Positions 27,776 through 35,067 of a stretch of 64,000 nt of DNA are shown piece by piece (the first letter of the stretch is position 1; each line of letters begins with the position of its first letter). A model generated the notes under the pieces. It saw nothing but the letters and a program-made list of their open reading frames with translations, made no database searches and was not told the DNA's origin. Where the stretch lies: assembly GCA_902788035.1 (NCBI GenBank), contig CADAIL010000004.1, forward strand, positions 1-64,000. Direction: 5' to 3'. The position numbers were made by a program, and so were the translations under genes. This DNA is from an uncultured Lachnospiraceae bacterium (GTDB lineage: Bacteria > Bacillota > Clostridia > Lachnospirales > Lachnospiraceae).

Positions 27776-27879
27776 AGGGCTGTCACATTAAGGCGCGTCC
27801 TCACTGCATATAGCAGTTGCCACTTGCATATGACAGCTATATGCAGCAGGGACACCGTCTTATGCGACAGCCCTTTTTA
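27776..27879. terminator. Bidirectional terminator between GNAT and crh (repeat C)
   Basis: agggctgtcacat (27776-27788) pairs with atgcgacagccct (27862-27874), with inner gcatatag/ctatatgc. T-rich runs follow on the plus strand (CCCTTTTTA) and, less cleanly, on the minus strand. The stem sequence is shared with the terminator at 43001-43064. Confidence 0.8.
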
Positions 27880-27900
27880 TCGACGAGAGATATTAATGAC

Positions 27901-28158
27901 TTAATCAATCTTCGTCAGGAATTTCTCAATCTTAGATACCGCGTCCTTCTCATCAGATCCGTCAGCAGTAACCGTCACGTCTTCACCCGCGATCAGCCCG
28001 AGGGACATCATGCCCATGATGCTCTTCGCATTCACTCTTTTGTTGCCGGAAATCAGATATATGTCACTTCTGAACTGACTGGCGACCTGTACAAGAAATG
28101 CAATCGGTCGGTTCTCAAGTCCACTGTCCAGCTGGACTGTTATATCCTTCTGCGTCAT
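27901..28158 (-). CDS. crh: Crh-like HPr paralogue
   Basis: An HPr-fold regulator of 85 residues. The position of the PTS-active histidine (residue 15) is glutamate (SGLENRP), so it cannot pass phosphate in the PTS. Ser46 (NAKSIMGMMSLG), the HPr kinase target, is kept. That combination and its place behind whiA match B. subtilis Crh, which acts with CcpA in carbon catabolite control; in B. subtilis residue 15 is Gln. 22 bp separate it from whiA. Function as a CcpA partner is inference. Confidence 0.85.
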   Translation of the reverse strand: MTQKDITVQLDSGLENRPIAFLVQVASQFRSDIYLISGNKRVNAKSIMGMMSLGLIAGEDVTVTADGSDEKDAVSKIEKFLTKID

Positions 28159-28180
28159 AATAATATCCTCCTCAGGTATT

Positions 28181-29086
28181 TTAACTTTCGTCTTCGGCTT
28201 TCTGCTTACGCAATTCCGATGCGATACTGCTCAGTTTTTTCAGGCGATGATTAACTCCCGACTTTCCGATTTTCGGATCAAGATATTCACCCAGATCCTT
28301 TAGCGGCACATCCGGATAGGCAAGCCTCACTTCCGCCATCTCGCGCAGCTGCTTCGGAAGACTTCCGAGACCCGCGTGGTCCCTGATATACAGGATGTCT
28401 TCTCTCTGCCTCACACCGGTGGCTACAGCCTTGCCCAGATTCGCCGTCTCACAGTTGACCTGTCGGTTGATTCTCCCGCGCATGTCACGCAGGATCCTCA
28501 CATTCTCCAGATTCATCAGGGCGTATCCCGCTCCCATCTCACCGAGGACCTGAACGATCTGTTCACCTTCCTTGAGATAGACGACGTTTGCCCCTTTTCT
28601 CACTGCAATCTTGGCATAAAGACCAAGGTTCCTCATAGTATTCCTGATCGTCTCGGCGACATCGCTGTCGGGACAGACAATCTCCAGATGGTAATACTTT
28701 TCAGGCGCGCTGATTGATCCTGCCGCAAGAAATGCTCCGCGCAGGTAGGATCTCCTGCAGCATTCCATTGTGAGCAGCATCGGATGTGACATGGATTTTC
28801 GTATATCATCTGCCTTTCCAGGGTCACTGAGCCCGACCCTGAACGCGCTTCTCCTGCCTCTCTCCATCACAGAGATCCGCAAATCTTTTTCTATATTAAA
28901 TGCTTTTCCCAGCAATGTAAAGAACTTTCTGGCAAGCCTCTCATTCTCAGTACGAATCGACATTCCTGCCTCGTCTCCGCGGTCACCGAGAATCGCGTAC
29001 ACAGCAGCGATCTCCGCGATCTTGCAGTGCCTTGCCCCAGGCATCACGCCAAACAGCTCATCCTTTACCTCACTTGAAAATGACAT
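28181..29086 (-). CDS. whiA: DNA-binding protein WhiA
   Basis: A 301-residue homologue of the sporulation and division regulator WhiA. It has an N-terminal LAGLIDADG-like domain (CCRRSYLRGAFLAAGSIS, without the endonuclease residues) and a C-terminal helix-turn-helix (LGEYLDPKIGKSGVNHRLKK). In Bacillus it affects division and chromosome segregation. The start abuts the rapZ stop. Confidence 0.95.
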   Translation of the reverse strand: MSFSSEVKDELFGVMPGARHCKIAEIAAVYAILGDRGDEAGMSIRTENERLARKFFTLLGKAFNIEKDLRISVMERGRRSAFRVGLSDPGKADDIRKSMSHPMLLTMECCRRSYLRGAFLAAGSISAPEKYYHLEIVCPDSDVAETIRNTMRNLGLYAKIAVRKGANVVYLKEGEQIVQVLGEMGAGYALMNLENVRILRDMRGRINRQVNCETANLGKAVATGVRQREDILYIRDHAGLGSLPKQLREMAEVRLAYPDVPLKDLGEYLDPKIGKSGVNHRLKKLSSIASELRKQKAEDES

Positions 29087-29986
29087 TTAATGTACTCCGT
29101 AATCTGTTTCTTTTTTGACGAGGTCCTTTCCCATATCCCTGTGTTCTATCCGGACGCCGTATTCAGTGTGCTTGCAAAGCCTCCGGTATATCCCGTCGGC
29201 AAGAGCAACAGAGCGGTGCCTGCCGCCTGTGCATCCTATGGATACGACAAGCTGATTCTTGCCTTCAGATACATAGTTCGGAATCAAAAAGGTGAGCATG
29301 TCCTCGAGCTTATCAAGGAACATTACGCTCTCGCTGCTCCTTTCAATAAATTCCCTGACCGGTGTGTCGAGTCCCGTCAGTGGTCTGAGGCTCAAATCAT
29401 AGTAGGGATTCGGAAGAAAGCGAACGTCAAATACAAGGTCCGAGTCAGCGGGAATCCCGTACTTAAACCCAAATGACTTCACAGTCACATAGAGATTTTT
29501 GTAAGCATGGTCATCGATGAAGATCTTCACCATCTCCCCGCGAAGCTCTCTCGTCAGCAGCTGACTGGTATCAATAATATAATCCGCCCTCTCCCTTAGG
29601 TGCGATGTAAGGGCCCTCTCCATAGATATGCCCTTAGCCACATCCCCGTCCGGACCTGTCAGAGGATGTACACGCCTGCTCTCTTTGTAGCGCTTTAACA
29701 AAACATCATCCGATGCATCAAGGTAGAGGACTTCATAGCGGATTCCCTCATCCGACAGCTGATGCAGAATGCCTCCGATCTCCCCGAGTCTCTTTCCGTT
29801 CCGTATATCGATTCCAAGCGCGATCTTATTGTAATCCGGAGCCTTTCCATCGCTTGAGATTTCCGCGAACGGCACGATGAGTGATACCGGCAGGTTATCC
29901 ACACAGAAGTAACCCGCATCTTCAAGAAACCTGAGTGCTGTACTCTTTCCGGCACCGGACATTCCGGTAACTAGTATGAACCTCAT
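29087..29986 (-). CDS. rapZ: RNase adapter / nucleotide-binding protein RapZ (YvcJ)
   Basis: A P-loop protein with Walker A GMSGAGKS and CVDNLP (Walker B region) at the N terminus. The C-terminal half includes YDLSLRPLTGLD and SIGCTGGRHRSVALAD, the sugar-phosphate-sensing domain in E. coli RapZ. In Bacillus YvcJ hydrolyses GTP and affects competence. The start ATG at 29984-29986 has GAGGAT upstream; a GTG five codons earlier lacks a site. yvcK, usually between this gene and whiA, is missing. Confidence 0.94.
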   Translation of the reverse strand: MRFILVTGMSGAGKSTALRFLEDAGYFCVDNLPVSLIVPFAEISSDGKAPDYNKIALGIDIRNGKRLGEIGGILHQLSDEGIRYEVLYLDASDDVLLKRYKESRRVHPLTGPDGDVAKGISMERALTSHLRERADYIIDTSQLLTRELRGEMVKIFIDDHAYKNLYVTVKSFGFKYGIPADSDLVFDVRFLPNPYYDLSLRPLTGLDTPVREFIERSSESVMFLDKLEDMLTFLIPNYVSEGKNQLVVSIGCTGGRHRSVALADGIYRRLCKHTEYGVRIEHRDMGKDLVKKETDYGVH

Positions 29987-30083
29987 GGCATATCCTCGCA
30001 CATCTTTTTATCGGTCTCGGAAAATCCCTCGACACGATTTTCTCGTTTATTCGGATCCGCGCTTTACGCCGAACCTCCTGACC

Positions 30084-30998
30084 TCAACTCCTGAATTCGC
30101 CCAGGAACCTGACCTCGGGCACAAGCTCGACACCGAAGGTATCAAGCACAGTCTTCTGAACATGGCCTATGAGCATCATGACATCGTCAGCTGTCGCTCC
30201 GCCCCTGTTGACAACAAAGCCGCAGTGCTTTTCCGATACCTGAGCACCTCCGACCGCATAGCCGCGAAGACCCGCGTCCATGATAAGTTTTCCCGCGAAA
30301 TACCCTTCCGGTCTCTTGAAGGTGCTCCCGGCGCTGGGGAGATCAAGAGGCTGCTTTGACACCCGCCGCTCCCTGAGATCATCCATGGTGCGGTGTATCT
30401 CGCCGATATCCCCCTTGGTCAGAGTCATCTCCGCTTCCAGAACAATAGCCCCGTTCTTCATGAGCGCGGAACTTCTATAGCCAAGTTCCAGCTCCTCGCA
30501 CGGAACTTTTCGCACGCTGCCATCGGGAAAAAGGGCTGTCACTGATGTCAGGATATCTTTCATCTCACCGCCGTAAGCACCTGCATTCATGACACAGGCT
30601 CCGCCGATACTGCCGGGAATTCCCCCGGCAAACTCCATGCCGGTAAGTGATGCAGCCGCAGCACGTGACGAGACAGAAGACAGCAGCGCGCCTGCTCCCG
30701 CGCGCAGATCAGTACCGTTTATCTCTATCTCACTCATATTTTTACCGATCTGGATCACAACGCCTCTGTATCCGTCATCGGAGACAAGAAGGTTGCTGCC
30801 ATTGCCCAAAATGAAATAAGGTATGTTCTCACTCCTCAGGAACTTTATTGCTTCGCAGAGAGACCCGCTGTCCGCGGGGCTGACGAACCAGTCCGCAGGT
30901 CCGCCGATCCGGAACGACGTATGCTTCATCATCGGTTCCTTCAAAAATACATTGCCACGTCCGCATATATTAATGAGTGCGTCCGTAATATCGATCAT
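30084..30998 (-). CDS. murB: UDP-N-acetylenolpyruvoylglucosamine reductase
   Basis: It performs the second committed step of peptidoglycan precursor synthesis, reducing UDP-GlcNAc-enolpyruvate to UDP-MurNAc with NADPH and FAD. FAD motifs are ILGNGSNLLVSD and FAGGIPGSIGGACVMNAGAY. The catalytic serine is in SAGSTFKRP, and YRSS and VSEKHCGFVVN are also present. 304 residues, type IIb. It starts 3 nt before the end of the TPR gene and leads into rapZ. Confidence 0.96.
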   Translation of the reverse strand: MIDITDALINICGRGNVFLKEPMMKHTSFRIGGPADWFVSPADSGSLCEAIKFLRSENIPYFILGNGSNLLVSDDGYRGVVIQIGKNMSEIEINGTDLRAGAGALLSSVSSRAAAASLTGMEFAGGIPGSIGGACVMNAGAYGGEMKDILTSVTALFPDGSVRKVPCEELELGYRSSALMKNGAIVLEAEMTLTKGDIGEIHRTMDDLRERRVSKQPLDLPSAGSTFKRPEGYFAGKLIMDAGLRGYAVGGAQVSEKHCGFVVNRGGATADDVMMLIGHVQKTVLDTFGVELVPEVRFLGEFRS

Positions 30999-31001
30999 AT
31001 G

Positions 31002-32528
31002 TCACCCCTCGTAATCTTCTTCATAATCTTCTTCGTAATCATCTTCACCGCCGCTGCCCTCACCTTCGGTCGGCTCTTCACTATTTTCACCACCGTCCGC
31101 ATTCTCCGTCTGGTTCCCGCTGCCGTTTTCCGCTGCAGCCAGGGCATCCTCGCTCATGTAGACACGGGCATTGTCTGCACGAACAGTATCGGGATATGTG
31201 TTGATGATGAGCTGGAAGTTGATATCGGCGTTCGCAGTATCACCAGTCATCCGATAGGAGTGTGCCAGGTAGCTGAGGACCTCATAATCACTGGAGTCGA
31301 TAGCCTTCGCTGCCTCCAGACATTCAATGGCAGTCTGGTAATCTTCCTCCTCGTAGGCACTGATGCCTTCCGTCTTGTAGCCCCGGAGCAGCTCCCCGTT
31401 AGCTTTCTCAACAAGATCGTCGTAGATAGCTTTGCCCTCTGTCGTGAGCTTGGATACATCGACCGATGATAAGGCATTGGAAGCCAGGTCCAGATCTCCG
31501 TTATTGTATGCGTTGACAGCCTTGATAAGACTCTCATATGCGGTTGTTTTGGCTGTAGCGGTCTCGATCTGTGAATTCGCGGTATTGACAGTCTCCTCGG
31601 AAATCTTCATCTGCTGTGAGAGTTCCGTAATTCGAGCGTCCGCTTCAGCTGCGCGTGAAGAGTATTCAGATGTCTTCCTGTCTGCTTCCTGGGTAATTCT
31701 CTGAGTCCTTGCAGGCATAATCAGGAACCACACCGCAAGGGCGCCAATGAGAAGGCCTATAGCGATATTGAATATAGTGGAACCGGCAGTAGTCTCCCTG
31801 AATGCGGGCTGCGCAGGCTTTGCCGAGGCATCCAAAAGAGCGTTCTCATCACGGTTCCCGTTATTGTCTCTTGACGACCAGATGGAAAATCGCGGTTCAA
31901 ATGACGTGGATGTACCTGTCTGCTCGTCGATTTCCTTCAGGAACCTCAGTGTTGTCGTGTTGGTCTTGTCTATGCGTATCGCTTTCTTAAGCTGTTTTCT
32001 GGCCTTCTCATACTCTCCCTGCCTGATGTAAAGCAGAGACAGGAGGTGGTAACCCTTGATAAGCTTCGGATTCTGGGCAAGGATCTTTTTTAGCTGGATC
32101 ATAGCCACATCCTCATTGCCTTTGTGGCAGTTCTCAAGGGCGATATTGTACTTTTTAATTGTCTGATTGATGATATCCAGCCGATTGGCATCCTGCTGAA
32201 GATTCTCAATGTATTCCGCTGCTATATTGTTCTCGGGCTGTATGTTCTTGGAAATGACCCATTCGGACAGGGCTGCAACTACTTCGCCCATTTCAAAATA
32301 TACAAGGCCGAGCAGATTGCGGGCAGGAACATTCAGTTTATTGAACTTGAGGCTTCTGCGCAGCATATCGATCGCGCCGCTCAGATCCCTGACCTGAGCC
32401 TTCTCAAGTCCCTGGTTATAGTAAAGCCCCGAGAGGACAATCGCCTGTTTCTGGACAGACACATCGCAGCCGCATTTCGGGCAGTATGCGGAATCGTTGA
32501 GCTCCGCACCGCAGTTCATGCATTTCAT
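31002..32528 (-). CDS. Zinc-ribbon/TPR membrane protein
   Basis: A 508-residue protein. Residues 3-20 form a zinc ribbon (CMNCG and CPKCG). TPR-like helices cover about 30-200. A single membrane span lies at about 253-272 (IFNIAIGLLIGALAVWFLIM). A coiled-coil stretch follows (about 275-330), then further TPRs outside (about 340-455), and a very acidic tail ending in EDDYEEDYEEDYEG. I do not recognise a named family. It sits between a 49-residue ORF and murB, next to an LtaS-like enzyme, which suggests an envelope scaffold role. Confidence 0.8.
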   Translation of the reverse strand: MKCMNCGAELNDSAYCPKCGCDVSVQKQAIVLSGLYYNQGLEKAQVRDLSGAIDMLRRSLKFNKLNVPARNLLGLVYFEMGEVVAALSEWVISKNIQPENNIAAEYIENLQQDANRLDIINQTIKKYNIALENCHKGNEDVAMIQLKKILAQNPKLIKGYHLLSLLYIRQGEYEKARKQLKKAIRIDKTNTTTLRFLKEIDEQTGTSTSFEPRFSIWSSRDNNGNRDENALLDASAKPAQPAFRETTAGSTIFNIAIGLLIGALAVWFLIMPARTQRITQEADRKTSEYSSRAAEADARITELSQQMKISEETVNTANSQIETATAKTTAYESLIKAVNAYNNGDLDLASNALSSVDVSKLTTEGKAIYDDLVEKANGELLRGYKTEGISAYEEEDYQTAIECLEAAKAIDSSDYEVLSYLAHSYRMTGDTANADINFQLIINTYPDTVRADNARVYMSEDALAAAENGSGNQTENADGGENSEEPTEGEGSGGEDDYEEDYEEDYEG

Positions 32529-32549
32529 AACGATTCTTATTCCTTTCGA

Positions 32550-32699
32550 TCAGTCTTTTCTCCCGCCGGAAGTCTCTCTCAGCATTTCCTGAAGTATATC
32601 GATGACATCTGTCAGGTCACGCGAATAAATAGCACCTTCCGCCTCGTCGACATCAAGACTCGGTGTAAATTTCTTTAATTCTTCTTCATAATTTATCAT
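32550..32699 (-). CDS. Small acidic protein, 49 residues, unknown
   Basis: It starts MINYEEELKKFTPSLDVDEA at 32697-32699, with GAGG 10 nt before the ATG, and ends ETSGGRKD. It is acidic and predicted helical, without a signal or membrane segment. It fits exactly between the LtaS-like gene (7 bp) and the TPR gene (21 bp), which supports it being real. Function unknown. Confidence 0.7.
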   Translation of the reverse strand: MINYEEELKKFTPSLDVDEAEGAIYSRDLTDVIDILQEMLRETSGGRKD

Positions 32700-32706
32700 C
32701 AGTTTA

Positions 32707-34875
32707 TTACCTCGTTATCGGTGTTGCAGCAGTAGTATCGCCGGGAGTCTCACCGTCGGCATCACCTGTGTCATCTGCATTATCCCCGGCCTGAGCGTTT
32801 TCATTGCCGAACGGTTGCGCAGCTAATCCCGCAGCACCCTGTGCAGAAAGTCCCGGGATCTGAGATTCCGCGGGCGGCAGATACATGATCGAGTTCGTGT
32901 AACTGAGGAACTTGCCCGAGTTCGAGTTGCTGAGCTGACCTACTCTCACTATCGCTCCGTCCTCCACCAGGACATTCGTCACAAGCAGGGTCTCGCTGTC
33001 TATGAAGGAGGTCGGGTACCATTTGCCCGACACAATCAGTTTACTTGACTGGGTAAAGTTCCTTCCGTGCACATAGAATGTGTCATCGGATACCTGCTCC
33101 AGCGATTCCAGCTCAATACGCTTTATGCCCATTGCCATGGCCTTTCTGCTGAAAGGATCCGATTGGCCGTATACATATTTTTTGCCGTACAGAATATCAT
33201 ACTGAAGAGTCTGAAGATCGAGCTGATAGAGCTCATTTTCCTGCATGGTCTGATGGAAGCGGAACATAGTTCCTTCATGCAGATCCATACGGTCGAACAT
33301 ACGGGCCACAGCCTGATATGCGCAGATATCTCTCTTCTCCTGAGTAAGACCGATATTGTCCCAGACCAGATATCTCGTCTGAAATGTGCTGCCGACAATA
33401 AGGTCGCTGTCAGAAAGTCCCATGGTCGGCAGATGGTCCCCGTAGAACATGATGACCGTCGGTTCGCCGCGCTTTGCAACGTCATCGATCAGATCCTTAA
33501 CGAACTGATCCATCTCGTGCAGAGAATTCACATAGTATTCCCACTGACAGTTCTTTTCTTCCGTCTCTGCTCCCGTAACTTCAATCGCGGGATCTTCCAG
33601 CACTTCCTCCGTCGGGTACGCGCCGTGTCCCTGTACGGATACGACAAATACAAAATCACGGTTGCGCGTTGCTCCCAGACATTCGTCTATATAAGGAATG
33701 AGTGTCCGGTCTCTCATCCATCCGATCTCGTTGACGTCATCCTGATTATCCATGTACTCGTTGGAGGTGAAGTCATTGAAGCCCAGATTGGAATAGACCG
33801 TCTTGCGGCTGTAGAATGTCGCGTAGTTATTGTGAACGGCGTGAGCCGTGAGACCCAGATCGCCCAGAACATAGCCGACCGATTCACATGTATTTTCCTT
33901 CAGCACCCCCTTGAACGGATATTCGCCCGCTCCGAAGTAGCGCAGGGACATGCCTGTCAGCGTCTCGAACTCAGTGTTGACAGTACCGGCGCCGACCGTT
34001 GGAACAGTGTAGAGACCGGATGTGTATTCTTCAGAAAGCGCATGCCAGTTGGGCAGCGGATCCTCCGAGAATTCGAGGAAATTCACTGCCACCGGATCAA
34101 AAAACGTCTCGAGCTGTACAATGATGACATTCGGCAGGTCTTCTGTCTTACCGGGATCAAGCTCTCCCTCCTCGCCGATTATACCCATAATGAGCTCTGA
34201 AGAGTAGCCCTGCGGCTCATCGATGCCCGTATCAGCCACCGTGACCAGAAGGCAGTAAGGAAATCCATAGTCCTGGTATGCAAATGCGATATTGCCGAAA
34301 TACGTTGACAGCTGCTTCATATGGTAATAGAGATGCGTGAGCCCGTAAAATCCGATAAATGCTGCCAGAACGGCAGGAACGAGGATCCTCAGATCGCGCT
34401 TTCCCTTATATCTCGGTCCTTTAAAGAAGAAAACAACTAGGGCTATGCCCACCGCAATGAGCACAACGATAAGAAAGGTCTCCATTGACTTTGACATGTA
34501 CTTGCCAAGGACACCTACACCCTCACTCATCATTTTTAGATCCGGGCCGGTCAGCGGCGTGACGCGATTGGCAAGCAATATTCCGTTGCCTATCCCCAGG
34601 GTCATCCAGAATACAAAAACAAGGGCGCGCCAAAAGACCCGTCTCCTGAACAGAAAAACCGGCAAAGTTGTTATAAAAATGAGCAGCGAATTATAGAGGA
34701 ACACTTTCGTCCTCTCATTTAAATAAGTCACTGTCTGAACAAATGAATGGCGAGCCATCCACTCGATTGCGAAATAGAGTAATAAACACCCGACAAAATG
34801 CAGCAACAGAGCATATTTATTGCCGAGTCTTATAAGGTCTTCCCCTGACTTTTTCTTCCCCTGTTCTTCAGCCAT
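32707..34875 (-). CDS. LtaS-like sulfatase-fold phosphoglycerol transferase with TIG-like C-terminal domain
   Basis: A 722-residue membrane enzyme resembling lipoteichoic acid synthase. Five membrane segments lie in residues 20-180. The extracellular sulfatase-fold domain has metal and nucleophile motifs in order: IIVQLETFFDP, GAGTVNTEFETLTGM (catalytic Thr), HNNYATFYSR, VQGHGAYPTE and MFYGDHLPTMG. Instead of ending there, it continues with about 100 residues (about 575-680) rich in beta strands, IELESLEQVSDDTFYVHGRN and onward, like an IPT/TIG domain, then a low-complexity tail. It probably transfers glycerol phosphate onto a glycolipid or polymer. The product is inference. Confidence 0.82.
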   Translation of the reverse strand: MAEEQGKKKSGEDLIRLGNKYALLLHFVGCLLLYFAIEWMARHSFVQTVTYLNERTKVFLYNSLLIFITTLPVFLFRRRVFWRALVFVFWMTLGIGNGILLANRVTPLTGPDLKMMSEGVGVLGKYMSKSMETFLIVVLIAVGIALVVFFFKGPRYKGKRDLRILVPAVLAAFIGFYGLTHLYYHMKQLSTYFGNIAFAYQDYGFPYCLLVTVADTGIDEPQGYSSELIMGIIGEEGELDPGKTEDLPNVIIVQLETFFDPVAVNFLEFSEDPLPNWHALSEEYTSGLYTVPTVGAGTVNTEFETLTGMSLRYFGAGEYPFKGVLKENTCESVGYVLGDLGLTAHAVHNNYATFYSRKTVYSNLGFNDFTSNEYMDNQDDVNEIGWMRDRTLIPYIDECLGATRNRDFVFVVSVQGHGAYPTEEVLEDPAIEVTGAETEEKNCQWEYYVNSLHEMDQFVKDLIDDVAKRGEPTVIMFYGDHLPTMGLSDSDLIVGSTFQTRYLVWDNIGLTQEKRDICAYQAVARMFDRMDLHEGTMFRFHQTMQENELYQLDLQTLQYDILYGKKYVYGQSDPFSRKAMAMGIKRIELESLEQVSDDTFYVHGRNFTQSSKLIVSGKWYPTSFIDSETLLVTNVLVEDGAIVRVGQLSNSNSGKFLSYTNSIMYLPPAESQIPGLSAQGAAGLAAQPFGNENAQAGDNADDTGDADGETPGDTTAATPITR

Positions 34876-35031
34876 GAATAATTATTTTTCTCCCGATATA
34901 CCTTAAGAGGTGCTTCCGGTTAATATGAAATCACCTCTATGTATAGCACATTTATGATGATGAATCAAAGCGATAAGGAATTGTTTTTTATATTTCTCGA
35001 AAATGGCCAATCAAAGCCCATTTGTCAGGCA

Positions 35032-35058
35032 GGGAATGCGGCATTATGCCGCATTCCC
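35032..35058. other. Perfect hairpin after valS
   Basis: gggaatgcggcat (35032-35044) pairs with atgccgcattccc (35046-35058). No T-run follows on the minus strand, so it is a weak terminator or an mRNA 3' end stabiliser. Confidence 0.5.
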
Positions 35059-35067
35059 CGTAAGTGA

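Noticed and set aside
26899..27855. A 318-codon minus-strand frame over the GNAT gene
   Set aside because: The plus strand encodes a recognisable acetyltransferase with its own promoter; the antisense frame has no family features.
33067..34200. A 377-codon plus-strand frame over the LtaS-like gene
   Set aside because: Antisense shadow; no ribosome binding site or domain, whereas the minus strand has all sulfatase motifs.
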